Below the pieces are notes generated by a model. It made no database searches and was not told the origin of the DNA. It worked only from the letters and a program-made list of their open reading frames with translations. DNA of 64,000 nucleotides from Streptomyces liangshanensis (GTDB taxonomy: Bacteria; Actinomycetota; Actinomycetes; Streptomycetales; Streptomycetaceae), in assembly GCF_011694815.1 (NCBI RefSeq), contig NZ_CP050177.1, positions 310,001 through 374,000 of the forward strand, read 5' to 3'. Of this stretch, positions 8,000 to 16,861 are shown in pieces. The position numbers and the translations under genes were made by a program. Within the stretch, counting starts at the first letter, position 1. Each line of letters opens with the position of its first letter.

Positions 8000-9718
8000 C
8001 TACCGGGTCCGGCGGGGACGCGCCGCGCGCCGGGACCGCCCGTCCCGGACGTCCCGGCGCAGGAGCAGCAGCGCCATGTCGTCACCGCCGCCCTGGGTCC
8101 CCAGCCGGTCGAACAGCATGTCGGCGAGGTCCGGCAGCTCCTCCGGGCCCGTCCTGACCGCCTCCGCGAGCACGTTCATCCGCTCCCCGAGGTCCGTGCC
8201 CGGCTCCTCCACCAGCCCGTCCGTGCAGAGCACCAGCGTGTCGCCGGGCCCCAGCGTCCCCGTGGTGACCGGGTAGTCGATCCCGCCGTCCCCGGCGAAC
8301 TCGGCGGCGAGGCCGAGCGGCAGCCCGCCGGTCGTGGTGATCCAGGCGCAGGTCCCGTCGGTCCCCCGCACCATCGGGTCGAGATGCCCGGCCCGTACGA
8401 TCTGGAGGCCTCCCGTCGCCAGGTCGACCTCGACGTACGTGCAGGTCGCGAACCGGTCGGTGTCCAGCTCGTGCAGGAACGCCGCCGCGCGCGCCATGGC
8501 CGTGGCGGGCGGGTGGCCCTCGGCGGCGTACGCCCAGAGCACCATCCGGAGCTGCCCCATGACCACGGCGGCCTCCGTGTCGTGGCCCTGGACGTCGCCG
8601 ATGGTCAGCCCCACCCGGCCGCCGGGCAGCGGGAGCACGTCGTACCAGTCGCCCCCGACGCTCCGCCCGATCCGCGCGGGCCGGTAGCGGACGGCCGTCA
8701 GCGCGCCCGGGATGTCGGGGATGCGGCGCGGGAGCATCGCCTGCTGGAGGCCGTCGGCGAGGTCGTGCTCCTGGTCGTACAGCATGGCCCGCTGGAGGCT
8801 CTGCGCGATGCTGCTGCCGAGCGCGACCAGCAGGGCGCGCTCCGAGTCGCTGAAGTCGCCGTGCCGGGGGTAGAGCATCGCGAGCACGCCGATGGGCCTG
8901 GACTGGGCGATCAGCGGCAGATACGCCCCCGAGGACACCACCAGGGGCTCGATGTGCGGCCAGAGCCGCGGGTACGCCGTGCGGAACTCCTCGCGTGAGG
9001 TGACGAAGCGGGGCCGCTCGGTGCGCACCGCCTCGCCCATCGGGAACCGCTCGTCGATCCGGGTGTACTGGAGCTCCGGCGCGAAGGGCCCGTTGCGCCC
9101 CTGCGCGACCAGCCTGATCCGTGTCCCCTCGACCACCCCGAGCGACACGCTCTCCGCCCTGAGGTGCCCGAGCGCCTCCTCGTCCTCCAGGACCTCGATG
9201 ACGTCCTGGACGGTCTCGGCGGTGGAGAGCAGGGCGGTGGTGCGCTCCACCATGTCCGTCAGCCGGCGGCGGCCCTCGTCCAGCTCGCTCCTGGCGGCGG
9301 CGTCGGCGCGGTCGCGGTTCGCGATCCGGACGATGCCGATGACCCGCACGGCCTCGCCCCGCTCGTCGCGGCGGATGCGGGCCTGGGAGTGCGTCCACCG
9401 CTTCGACCCGTCGCGGCAGCGGATCCGGAAGTACAGGGCGTAGCGGTCGGTGCCGGTCTCGACGGCCCGCCTGACCACACGGTCGACCCGTTCCGCCTCC
9501 TCGGGAGGGATACGGGAGAGCAGTGACTCGCCCCGGCCGTCGAACTCGTCCTCGCGCAGGTCGAACACCTCGAGGGCGGGTCCGTCCAGATGGAGCGCTC
9601 CGCCGACGAGGTCCCAGTCGAAACCGCCCATGCGGTTGAGGGCGAGTCCCACCGCCGGATCGGCGGGCCAGTCGTCCGGCGGCGACACGGCGCCCGGCCG
9701 GGCGCCCTGATCAGCCAT
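8000..9718 (-). CDS. PAS-GAF-SpoIIE protein phosphatase
   Basis: 572-residue PP2C-type Ser/Thr phosphatase with sensor domains. A PAS-like domain occupies about residues 25-140 (FRIRCRDGSKRWTHSQARIR is typical PAS/PAC), a GAF domain about 155-310 (ESVSLGVVEGTRIRLVAQG to LAMLYPRHGDFSDSERALL), and the SpoIIE phosphatase domain runs from about 325 to 560. Metal-binding signatures are GGDWYDVLPLPGG near 355, GDVQGHD near 374, VLCTDGLVEEPG and GGGDDMALLLLRR. Such proteins usually dephosphorylate anti-sigma-factor antagonists, linking a stimulus to an alternative sigma factor, but no partner kinase, STAS protein or sigma factor is adjacent. The catalytic residues appear intact. No membrane segment is seen. 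Confidence 0.93.
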   Translation of the reverse strand: MADQGARPGAVSPPDDWPADPAVGLALNRMGGFDWDLVGGALHLDGPALEVFDLREDEFDGRGESLLSRIPPEEAERVDRVVRRAVETGTDRYALYFRIRCRDGSKRWTHSQARIRRDERGEAVRVIGIVRIANRDRADAAARSELDEGRRRLTDMVERTTALLSTAETVQDVIEVLEDEEALGHLRAESVSLGVVEGTRIRLVAQGRNGPFAPELQYTRIDERFPMGEAVRTERPRFVTSREEFRTAYPRLWPHIEPLVVSSGAYLPLIAQSRPIGVLAMLYPRHGDFSDSERALLVALGSSIAQSLQRAMLYDQEHDLADGLQQAMLPRRIPDIPGALTAVRYRPARIGRSVGGDWYDVLPLPGGRVGLTIGDVQGHDTEAAVVMGQLRMVLWAYAAEGHPPATAMARAAAFLHELDTDRFATCTYVEVDLATGGLQIVRAGHLDPMVRGTDGTCAWITTTGGLPLGLAAEFAGDGGIDYPVTTGTLGPGDTLVLCTDGLVEEPGTDLGERMNVLAEAVRTGPEELPDLADMLFDRLGTQGGGDDMALLLLRRDVRDGRSRRAARPRRTR

Positions 9719-9938
9719 GCAGCCACCCTCTCACCGTTCGCCATTTCGCACGCGCCGAGCCCGGGGGGCGGGGACGGGCGTCCCGCCCTCGCCGGGTCTC
9801 CGGCGTGCCCACCCCCGACCGAGTGTCCCGCTTCGCGTCCACGGTCCGGAAACCGCTTCCGGTCCGGGGGCCGTCCGGAGGAGACTGCGGCCGCGCGCCG
9901 AGCGTGTACGACCGCCGCCGAAAGGGACTCCGCCCTCC

Positions 9939-11726
9939 ATGCAGAAACCCGAAGCCGCTCCCCGTCCCGGTCCGCTGGACCACCACTACTCGGGGGAGCA
10001 TCCGCTCCGTACCCTCGCCTACCTCTTCCGTCCCGACCGCGCGAGGCTCCTCCTCGTCGTCGCGGTGTTCACCGTCAAGCACATCCCGGTCTGGCTGCTC
10101 CCGCTGATCACGGCCAACATCATCGACGTGGTGGTGGAGCACCGGCCCGTGTCCGAGCTGTGGTTCAACGCCGGGGCGCTCGTCCTGGTCCTCGCCCTCA
10201 ACTTCCCGATGGCGCTGCTCTACGCGCGCCTGATGAGCACCAGCATCCGTCGTATGGGGCGTGAACTGCGCTCCGCGCTCTGCCGCCGGATGCAGTACCT
10301 GTCCCTCGGCTACCACGCCCGGGTGAGCGCCGGTGTCCTCCAGACCAAGGTGGTCCGGGACGTCGAGGCCGTCGAGCAGATGACCCAGCAGAGCGGTGAC
10401 CTCGGGCTCGGCGCGATCATGACGCTGCTCGGCGGACTGGTGGTGATCGGGTTCCGTACCCCGGTGGTGCTGCCGGTGTTCCTGGTGGTGGTGCCGCTGG
10501 CGGCGCTGCTGGTACGGCGGCTGCGCTCGCGGATCCGTACGAACAACGAGGAGTTCCGGCTGGAGATCGAGCGGCTGTCCTCGCGTGTCGGCGAGATGAC
10601 CACGCTGATCCCCATCACCCGCGCGCACGGCCTGGAGCGTACGGCGCTGCACCGCGTCGACCGGACGCTGGAGCGGGTGCTGACCGCCGGTTTCCGCCTC
10701 GACGTGCTCAACGGGCGCTTCGGGTCGCTGTCCTGGATCCTGCTCAACACCCTGGCGGTCGGCTGCCTGACGGGCTCGGCGGTGGTCGCGTACTACGGGT
10801 GGATGGGGATCTCGGCGGGCGACGTCGTCATGATCAGTACGTTCTTCACCGCGCTGACCGCCTCGCTGATGACCCTGATGAACCTGACGCCGGTCATCTC
10901 GAAGGGGCTGGAGTCGGTGCGCTCGATCGGCGAGGTGCTCCAGGCGCCGGACCTGGAGAGCAACGAGGGCAAGACCTCCGTGGAGCGGGTCGAGGGGCGG
11001 ATCGACTTCGAGGGGATGGGCTACCGCTACCCGGAGGCGGGCGAGCCGTCGGTGCGCGGCTTCGACCTGTCGGTGCGGCCCGGGGAGACGATAGCCCTGG
11101 TCGGCGCGTCGGGCGCGGGCAAGTCGACGCTGCTGAACCTGCTGATCGGCTTCATCCGGCCGACCGAGGGGCGCATCCTGCTGGACGGCGCGGACATGGC
11201 CTCGCTCGACCTGCGCACGTACCGGCGCTTCCTCTCGGTCGTGCCGCAGGAGTCGATCCTCTTCGAGGGGACGATCCGGGAGAACGTGACGTACGGCCTG
11301 GCGGGCGGCGAGGACGAGGCCGCGCTGCGGCACGCCCTGGACGCGGCGAACGCGACGGAGTTCGTCGACCGGCTGCCGGACGGGCTGGACACGGTGGTGG
11401 GGCAGCGGGGGGCGCGGCTGTCGGGCGGCCAGAAGCAGCGGCTCGCGATCGCCAGGGCCCTGATCAGGGATCCGCGGATCCTGGTGCTGGACGAGGCGAC
11501 CTCCGCGCTGGACAACCGGTCGGAGGCGCTGATCCAGGACGCGCTGGCGCGGCTGGTGGCGGGCCGGACGGTGTTCGTCGTGGCGCACCGGCTGTCCACG
11601 ATCCGCAACGCGGACCGGATCGTGGTGATGGAGCACGGGCGGATCGTCGAGACGGGCAGCCACCAGGAGCTGCTGGCGCGGGGCGGGGCGTACGCGACGA
11701 CGCTCCAGCCGCGGCGGTCGGGGTGA
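9939..11726 (+). CDS. ABC exporter half-transporter (fused permease and ATPase)
   Basis: 595-residue MsbA/MdlB-type exporter subunit. The first 320 residues form the six-helix transmembrane domain (for example LLLVVAVFTVKHIPVWLLPL and the helices after VLVLALNFPMALLYARL). The nucleotide-binding domain has all motifs: Walker A GASGAGKST, Q-loop VVPQESILFEG, signature LSGGQKQRLAIARAL, Walker B ILVLDEATSALD and the switch His in VAHRLST. With one gene it most likely works as a homodimer. The ATG at 9939 is preceded only by a distant AAGGGA. Divergent from the SpoIIE phosphatase gene and convergent with the TetR gene 7 nt away. The exported substrate is unknown. Confidence 0.9.
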   Translation: MQKPEAAPRPGPLDHHYSGEHPLRTLAYLFRPDRARLLLVVAVFTVKHIPVWLLPLITANIIDVVVEHRPVSELWFNAGALVLVLALNFPMALLYARLMSTSIRRMGRELRSALCRRMQYLSLGYHARVSAGVLQTKVVRDVEAVEQMTQQSGDLGLGAIMTLLGGLVVIGFRTPVVLPVFLVVVPLAALLVRRLRSRIRTNNEEFRLEIERLSSRVGEMTTLIPITRAHGLERTALHRVDRTLERVLTAGFRLDVLNGRFGSLSWILLNTLAVGCLTGSAVVAYYGWMGISAGDVVMISTFFTALTASLMTLMNLTPVISKGLESVRSIGEVLQAPDLESNEGKTSVERVEGRIDFEGMGYRYPEAGEPSVRGFDLSVRPGETIALVGASGAGKSTLLNLLIGFIRPTEGRILLDGADMASLDLRTYRRFLSVVPQESILFEGTIRENVTYGLAGGEDEAALRHALDAANATEFVDRLPDGLDTVVGQRGARLSGGQKQRLAIARALIRDPRILVLDEATSALDNRSEALIQDALARLVAGRTVFVVAHRLSTIRNADRIVVMEHGRIVETGSHQELLARGGAYATTLQPRRSG

Positions 11727-11732
11727 GGGCGT

Positions 11733-12422
11733 TCACCCCTGGTGCGGCTCCGGGGGCTCCGACGTCATCCGGTCCACCTGGCCGGTGTCGAGGGGCGGCC
11801 GGCTGAAGGCGATGTACGGGGTACGCAGCCCGGCCATGACGAGGTCGAGGTGGCGCTGCCAGGCGTCGGGGGCGGCTGTTCCCGTCGTCTCCACGACCCC
11901 GCGGATCCCCCACACGACCATCGCGATGTCGGTGACGGTGACCTGCTCGTTGACCACGCCGGCCCGGCGCGCCTCGGCCAGCAGGCCGTCGGTGATCCCG
12001 CGCAGGTGGCCCACCTGGGCGGGGCGGGCCAGTTCCCCCCAGGCGCCGGGGAGGTAGCCCCGGCTGCCGGCGATGAGCCGGCCGACGGTACGGAGGAACA
12101 GGTCGAGGCCCTCGCCGGGCGGCTGCCGCGTGGCCTCCTCGGCGAGGGCGACGAGCCGGTCGTAGAAGACCTCGACCAGCTCGGCGACGAGGGCGTCCTT
12201 GGTGGGGAAGCGGCGGTAGAGCGTAGCCGGGCCCACGCCGGCGAGGCGGGCGATGTCCTCCATGCCGGCGCCGGGACCCTGCTCGGCGAAGGCCCGGCGC
12301 GCCGCGTCGATCATGCGGGCGCGGTTCTCGGCGGCGTCGCGGCGCAGGGCCGGGCGGCGCGGTCGAGGTCCGGGAGGCGGCGGGCTGTCGCCGTCGGGGC
12401 TCGGGGCCCCGGCCGTGCCCAT
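11733..12422 (-). CDS. TetR-family transcriptional regulator
   Basis: 229 residues. A Pro-rich N-terminal tail precedes the DNA-binding domain at about residues 30-78 (MIDAARRAFAEQGPGAGMED, IARLAGVGPATLYRRFPTKD), followed by an all-helical ligand-binding domain with the usual low conservation. It is the second gene of a unit with the SDR dehydrogenase, whose stop lies 7 nt before this ATG, and is probably translated from the same message. It is likely to control its own operon through the palindrome at 13332-13354. Ligand unknown. Confidence 0.92.
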   Translation of the reverse strand: MGTAGAPSPDGDSPPPPGPRPRRPALRRDAAENRARMIDAARRAFAEQGPGAGMEDIARLAGVGPATLYRRFPTKDALVAELVEVFYDRLVALAEEATRQPPGEGLDLFLRTVGRLIAGSRGYLPGAWGELARPAQVGHLRGITDGLLAEARRAGVVNEQVTVTDIAMVVWGIRGVVETTGTAAPDAWQRHLDLVMAGLRTPYIAFSRPPLDTGQVDRMTSEPPEPHQG

Positions 12423-12428
12423 CGCCCG

Positions 12429-13280
12429 TCAGCCCGTCGCGCCGGCCGCGGCGGGGAACGCCGTCGACCTGCTGACCTCGGCCCATTCGCGGGTCTCGCG
12501 GATCCGGGCCGCGGTCGACCTCTCCACGGCGTCGACCGCGTCCGCCCCGAGCAGCAGCCGCAGCGGTGGTTCCGCCAGCCGTACCGCGTCCAGGATGACC
12601 CGGGCGCCGCGGGCCGGGTCGCCCTCCTGTACGCCGTCGGTGCCGTCGCGGTAGCGGTGGATCGCGCCCACGCTGGCCTCGTAGTCGGGGCCGACCTCGG
12701 CGCGCCGCATGGTCGTGCTCTGCCAGTCGGTGCGGAAGGCGCCGGGTTCGACGATGACGACCCGTACGCCGAACGGCCTGACCTCGTTGTTGAGCACCTC
12801 GGAGAAGCCTTCGACGCCGAACTTGGCGGTCTGGTACGGGGCCAGGCCCGGGGAACCGCCGACCCGTCCGCCGACGGAGGAGAACTGGACGAAGCGGCCG
12901 GACCGCTGCTCGCGCAGCACCGGCAGCGCCGCCTTCGTGACGTTGATGACGCCGAAGAGGTTCGTCTCGATCTGGGCGCGGAACTCGTCCTCGGAGGTGT
13001 CCTCGATGGGGGCGGAGTTGGCGTACCCGGCGTTGTTCACGACCACGTCGAGCCGGCCGAAGGCGTCGAGCGCGAGCTGTACGGCGGCGCGGGCGGCGGC
13101 CGGGTCGGTGACGTCGAGCGCGGTGGTCCGCACCCGGTCGCCGTACGCGCGCACCAGGTCGTCGAGCTGCGCGGGGCGGCGCGCCGTGGCAACGACGTGG
13201 TCGCCGGACTCCAGCGCCGCGAGGGCCAGCTCCCGGCCGAATCCGCGGGAGCTTCCGGTGATGAGCCAGGTCTGTGACAT
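12429..13280 (-). CDS. Short-chain dehydrogenase/reductase
   Basis: 283-residue NAD(P)-dependent oxidoreductase with a Rossmann fold. The cofactor motif is TGSSRGFGREL at residues 8-18, NNAGYA marks the fourth strand, FSSVGGRVG carries the catalytic Ser, and PYQTAKFGVEGFSE supplies the YxxxK pair. The basic Arg after the glycine motif and the later ATARRPAQLDD suggest NADP preference. The ATG at 13280 has AGGAG about 6 nt upstream; a longer frame to 13352 runs through the operator and is rejected. It leads a two-gene operon with the TetR regulator. Substrate unknown. Confidence 0.92.
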   Translation of the reverse strand: MSQTWLITGSSRGFGRELALAALESGDHVVATARRPAQLDDLVRAYGDRVRTTALDVTDPAAARAAVQLALDAFGRLDVVVNNAGYANSAPIEDTSEDEFRAQIETNLFGVINVTKAALPVLREQRSGRFVQFSSVGGRVGGSPGLAPYQTAKFGVEGFSEVLNNEVRPFGVRVVIVEPGAFRTDWQSTTMRRAEVGPDYEASVGAIHRYRDGTDGVQEGDPARGARVILDAVRLAEPPLRLLLGADAVDAVERSTAARIRETREWAEVSRSTAFPAAAGATG

Positions 13281-13331
13281 GTCGGCTCCTAGGGGGGCGA
13301 GGGACGCGGGTGACGGTGACAAGCAAGCGAT

Positions 13332-13354
13332 AAGCGAGAGACCGCCTCTCACTT
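13332..13354. promoter_or_regulatory. Candidate TetR operator for the SDR-TetR unit
   Basis: AAGCGAGAG (13332-13340) and CTCTCACTT (13346-13354) form an inverted repeat with 8 of 9 positions matched and a 5-nt centre. It lies 52-74 bp upstream of the SDR start, where a repressor encoded by the operon's second gene would bind. Confidence 0.5.
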
Positions 13355-13375
13355 CACGCTAACACGGCGACCCGG

Positions 13376-13888
13376 TCAGCGCGGCGCCCTGCTCGATGAG
13401 GGGGGCGCGGACCGCGCCGGGGCCTCGCCCGGAGCCGGGTCGATGCGGCGTGGCCTGACGTGCTCGTACGCCAGCGTCGTCTGGACGTCGGCGACCTCGC
13501 GGCGCTCGGTGAGCCGGTCGATGACAAAGGCGTAGACACCGTTGACGTCCGGGACGGCGATGTGGAGCAGGAAGTCGTGGGCGCCGGAGGTCACGAACAG
13601 GCCGATCACCTCGGGCAGCCGCGCCGCCCACTCCCGGAACCCCTCGATGACCGGACGGGCCGGCGGGCGGATGCGGACCGAGATCAGCGCCTGGACCGGG
13701 CGGCCGATCGCGTCGAGGTCGACGGCCGCGTGGTAGCCGGTGACGACGCCGTGCTCGCGCAGGAGCCTCACCCGCTCCAGCGAGGTGGACGGGGAGACGC
13801 CGGTCTTGGCCGCGAGGTCGCGGTTGGTCTGCCGTGCGTCGTTCTGGAGTTCCCGCAGCAGGGCCAGGTCGACCGCATCAAGTTTCAT
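13376..13888 (-). CDS. Lrp/AsnC-family transcriptional regulator
   Basis: 170-residue feast/famine regulator. The helix-turn-helix is at about residues 4-50 (LDAVDLALLRELQNDARQTN, then LAAKTGVSPSTSLERVRLL), with the conserved HGVVTGYHAAVD linker and a RAM ligand-binding domain (ALISVRIRPPARP, VIGLFVTSGAHDFLLHIAV). The C-terminal tail from about residue 150 is Pro/Ala/Ser-rich and not part of the fold. Start ATG 13888 has GAAAGG upstream; the longer frame adds only a short basic peptide. Divergent from the DUF2000 gene, a likely target, because Lrp-type regulators commonly act on the adjacent divergent gene. Confidence 0.92.
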   Translation of the reverse strand: MKLDAVDLALLRELQNDARQTNRDLAAKTGVSPSTSLERVRLLREHGVVTGYHAAVDLDAIGRPVQALISVRIRPPARPVIEGFREWAARLPEVIGLFVTSGAHDFLLHIAVPDVNGVYAFVIDRLTERREVADVQTTLAYEHVRPRRIDPAPGEAPARSAPPSSSRAPR

Positions 13889-13998
13889 GGAACACCTTTC
13901 ACGCCGCACGACGTACGGAAGGCGGCGACAGAACCGGGACGTGTGCCTAGCGTATCGGGATGTCCGTACACGAACGAGTAGCGACCAGCAGGAGCACC

Positions 13999-14463
13999 AT
14001 GTCCCTCCCCCGGCTGACCGGCGACGACCTGACCACCCACCGGCCCACGCGGCAGGCCCGGCTCAAGTGGGTGATCGTCGTCGATCAGAGCCTCCCGGCG
14101 GGCCGGGCGGCCAACGCCGCTGCCTGCATGGCCGCCGCCGTCGGCAAGGCCCTGCCCGATCTCCTCGGACCCGGAGGCGAGGACGCGTCGGGCGTCGCGC
14201 ACGCGGGTCTGCCGTGGGCCGGGTGCAGTGTGCTGGCCGCGGACGGGGAGGCGCTGCGCGCGCTGCGGGCGAGGGCGGCCGCGAAGGAGGACATCCTGAT
14301 CGTGGACATGCCCGAGGCGGCGCAGACCGCACGGGTGTACGACGAGTACCTCGGGGTGCTCGCCGCGACCGGGCAGGACACCCTCGGTTACTGCGCCGTC
14401 AGCCTGGTCGGACCGCGCAACCGGGTGGACAAACTGGTCGGCGGACTCGCTCTGCTGCGCTGA
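13999..14463 (+). CDS. DUF2000 family protein
   Basis: 154 residues of the DUF2000 fold, which is related to peptidyl-tRNA hydrolase 2 and is of unknown function. Signature stretches are KWVIVVDQSLPAGRAANAAA, PWAGCSVLAADGEALRALR and GPRNRVDKLVGGLALL at the C-terminus. The ATG at 13999 is preferred over 13960 because AGGAG stands 6 nt upstream of it. Divergent from the Lrp-type regulator across 110 bp, and in Streptomyces such pairs suggest an amino-acid-responsive switch; that is inference only. Confidence 0.87.
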   Translation: MSLPRLTGDDLTTHRPTRQARLKWVIVVDQSLPAGRAANAAACMAAAVGKALPDLLGPGGEDASGVAHAGLPWAGCSVLAADGEALRALRARAAAKEDILIVDMPEAAQTARVYDEYLGVLAATGQDTLGYCAVSLVGPRNRVDKLVGGLALLR

Positions 14464-14594
14464 CCGGGGGGTTGATCCGGTGGATTCCACATCCGTTGGG
14501 CCACTATCCGTTACCCAGCGTGAGTCGCGGCGTTGAACGTGCGTGAAGGCCGCACAACGTGCGGCTGTGCTCGAAACGTTCAAGGAGAAACTTG

Positions 14595-14864
14595 ATGTCG
14601 CGTATCGCGAAGGCAGCTGCTGTTCTCGCCGGCACGGGCGCCGTGCTGGCCGGTGGCGCCGGAATGGCCGCTGCCGACGCCGGTGCCGAGGCCGCGGCCG
14701 TCGGCTCGCCCGGTGTCCTGTCCGGCAACCTGCTCCAGGTGCCCGTGCACGTCCCGGTCAACGTCTGCGGCAACACCGTCAACGTGATCGGCCTGCTCAA
14801 CCCGGCGTTCGGCAACACGTGCGCCAACATCTCGGGCCACCACGGCGGCGGCTACGGCGGCTGA
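14595..14864 (+). CDS. Short chaplin, secreted aerial-hypha surface protein
   Basis: 89-residue precursor of a short chaplin, the amyloid-forming proteins that coat Streptomyces aerial hyphae and spores. A basic start (MSRIAKAAA) and hydrophobic segment form a Sec signal peptide ending near MAAADA. One chaplin domain follows: GSPGVLSGNLLQVPVHVPVN, then NVCGNTVNVIG and LLNPAFGNTC, with the two conserved cysteines. The end is a short His/Gly tail, GHHGGGYGG, which is not part of the usual domain. AAGGAG at 14582-14587 sets the start. It stands alone, with a strong terminator 58 nt downstream. Confidence 0.93.
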   Translation: MSRIAKAAAVLAGTGAVLAGGAGMAAADAGAEAAAVGSPGVLSGNLLQVPVHVPVNVCGNTVNVIGLLNPAFGNTCANISGHHGGGYGG

Positions 14865-14922
14865 ACACGGACTGACGTGCCTGGCCCCCGGGCCACGCGT
14901 TCCCGTTGAACGACGGTGACAG

Positions 14923-14956
14923 GACGGCCTCCCGCGCTTCGGCGCGGGAGGCCGTC
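14923..14956. terminator. Bidirectional terminator hairpin
   Basis: A perfect 15-bp stem closed by a TTCG tetraloop lies between the convergent chaplin and melC2 genes. Confidence 0.85.
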
Positions 14957-15006
14957 GTCCGGTCGGGGCGCCCGGCGGACACCGTGCCGCCGGGACGCCC
15001 GCCGTG

Positions 15007-15870
15007 TCAGGTGGCGTACCGGTAGATCGTGCGGTGGTCGAGCAGCGTGGACGGCTTGACGTTCCACGGCGGCAGCGGTTCCTCCAGGCTGATCGCCCGG
15101 CCGCTCTGCGGATCCCCCGCGGGCAGCTTCTTCCGCGGCAGGTAGGTCGCCTTCGGGTGCTTCTGCTGCCAGCGGTCCCACAGCAGGTCGACGAAGGCGT
15201 GGTGCAGCCAGAAGGCCGGGTCGTTGGGCGAGGCCGCGCCGAGCATGGCGCCGCCGATCCAGCGGTGCACGCGGTTGTGGTTGCGCCAGCGTTCGCTCCC
15301 CCCGGACGTCCAGCCTTCGAGGCGGTTGCGGAATCCGGAGGTGGCGGTCGAGTCCCAGGGGGCCGCGTCGTAGACCTTCTCGTTCATCGCCGTGGCCAGT
15401 TCCGCCTTGCTCGGCAGGGCGATCGGCGAGGAGGGGCGGCCCAGGTCCCGGGTGAGGAAGCGGTCGTCGGTCACCCCGCCCTTGATCGTCCAGTTCCCGG
15501 CGCTGTAGGCGAAGGGGCCGGTCATCACCTGCTGGTCCCTCTCCCGTCCCGTACCGCCGAGGAAGTCGTCACGCCACAGGGCGGCGGCGGGGGTGTTGTC
15601 GGTCGTCCAGTCCCAGTACGGGATCGTCACGGTGGCGTCGATCTTGCGCAGTTCGCGTTCGAAGTCGAGCAGGTAGCGCCGGTGCCAGGGCAGGAACGAG
15701 GGAGCCATGTGCCCGGCGCGTACCCCGCCCTCCGCGTCGGAGACGTAGTACCGGCTGTGCAGGCGGACGAACTCCTCGTACGTGCCTCGGCGTTTGAGCT
15801 CCAGGACGGCGCCGACAAATCTCTTCTTCTCGGCGCCGGTGAGATTCCGCTGGTTCTTTCTGGTGTACAC
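15007..15870 (-). CDS. melC2: Tyrosinase MelC2
   Basis: 287-residue binuclear type-3 copper monophenol oxidase that makes melanin. CuA ligands are the His in VRLHSRYY, GHMAPSF and PWHRRYLLDFE; CuB ligands are the two His in NHNRVHRWIGG and one in FWLHHAFVD. The opening (M)YTRKNQRNLTGAEKKRF matches Streptomyces MelC2 and there is no signal peptide, consistent with the known mechanism in which MelC2 leaves the cell bound to the Tat-exported MelC1. The GTG at 15870 has GGGAGGG about 9 nt upstream. It lies 98 nt behind melC1 in the same operon. Longer frames upstream are GC-driven read-through. Confidence 0.95.
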   Translation of the reverse strand: MYTRKNQRNLTGAEKKRFVGAVLELKRRGTYEEFVRLHSRYYVSDAEGGVRAGHMAPSFLPWHRRYLLDFERELRKIDATVTIPYWDWTTDNTPAAALWRDDFLGGTGRERDQQVMTGPFAYSAGNWTIKGGVTDDRFLTRDLGRPSSPIALPSKAELATAMNEKVYDAAPWDSTATSGFRNRLEGWTSGGSERWRNHNRVHRWIGGAMLGAASPNDPAFWLHHAFVDLLWDRWQQKHPKATYLPRKKLPAGDPQSGRAISLEEPLPPWNVKPSTLLDHRTIYRYAT

Positions 15871-15968
15871 CGGTGAAGGCCCTCCCGTGGTCGCTGGTGA
15901 TGGAGGCCGGCCATGGCACGGGCCGGCGGTGACGGCCGCCGGGGACGGGCGGCGGCCGGCGGCGGCCG

Positions 15969-16499
15969 TCAGACGTGGTGGACCGGCCCCGAGAGTGACA
16001 ACTGGGCGCCGCGGAGGTCGTCGACGGCCGCGCGGGCGGCATCGAGCAGCGTCGGGAACGACTCGTAGTGGTTGACCGCGCTCAGGTAGCTGCCGTCGGC
16101 GCGCCGCATGACGTGCAGGGGGCGGCCGTCGATCCGGATGTCGAAGGCGGAAGCGCCGGACGCGGCCGCGGCGGTGACGGCGCCGGTCCCCGCCGGACCC
16201 GCGCCCAGCCGGCCCGGGCCTCTGCCGACCTCGATCCGCCGTCCCTGGTACAGCTCCTCGAAGGCCCGGCCCGCCGCGTCCTGGGCGGCGCGGGCCGCCT
16301 CGGCCCCGGGAGCCGCCGCGCCGGGCGCGGGGTTGCCGGCCCTGACGACAGGGGCCAGGACCGCGGCGGTGCCGCCGACCACGCCCAGCGTGAAGAGCGA
16401 CCGCAGGAAGTCGCGGCGGGTACGGCCGCGGCGGGTGGCCCCGCCCTGCGGCGGCGCCTGCGGTAAGGGGCTGCGCCCGGCCTGGGTTCCACGTGGCAT
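15969..16499 (-). CDS. melC1: Tyrosinase copper chaperone MelC1
   Basis: 176-residue helper that loads copper into MelC2 and carries it across the membrane. A twin-arginine signal is plain: TRRGRTRRDFLRSLFTLGVV followed by a hydrophobic stretch to about residue 52. The mature part ends with the conserved block PLHVMRRADGSYLSAVNHYE and SFPTLLDAARAAV, which contains the His residues used for copper transfer. The region between (residues about 56-110) is Ala/Gly-rich and longer than in the classic S. antibioticus protein. First gene of the melC operon; a candidate promoter is at 16580-16608. Confidence 0.93.
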   Translation of the reverse strand: MPRGTQAGRSPLPQAPPQGGATRRGRTRRDFLRSLFTLGVVGGTAAVLAPVVRAGNPAPGAAAPGAEAARAAQDAAGRAFEELYQGRRIEVGRGPGRLGAGPAGTGAVTAAAASGASAFDIRIDGRPLHVMRRADGSYLSAVNHYESFPTLLDAARAAVDDLRGAQLSLSGPVHHV

Positions 16500-16861
16500 G
16501 AAGGACCTCCGCTCGTCGGTGAGGGCGCGGCAGAAGACGGGCCACGGCCCCGCCCGGACAACGAGACGGGGACCAAACGGTTATCCGGCGCCGCCCGCGC
16601 CGGATCAACGCCCTTGTCCCGCACGGGGGTTCACGCCGTGCCCGTACGGCCGTTCGGCCCCCTGGCGGTCACCCCGGCAGGGATCCCGTCAGCTGTCCCC
16701 GCCCGCCGGGCGCTGCCGGGCCGGGAACGGGGTACACGGGTGGCAGCGGGGTCCGGGTCCGGCGACGCACCGCCGGGACCGCCGGGGCCGGACCGGGTGA
16801 CAGGGCAGGATGTGCCGGGACCGGCACACGACGGTCGTACCGTACGAAAGCAGGAGGCAGC
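16500..16861. other. Divergent intergenic region, melC1 / YihY
   Basis: 362 bp without a convincing gene. On the minus strand TTGATC (16608-16603) and GATAAC (16585-16580) with a 17-bp spacer are the best melC promoter match. On the plus strand AGGAGG (16852-16857) serves the YihY gene. The middle is GC-rich repeats of G and C with no other signal. Confidence 0.5.

Noticed and set aside
9711..11663. Long open frame antisense to the ABC exporter
   Set aside because: His/Arg/Pro-rich low-complexity translation; the plus strand has all ABC motifs.
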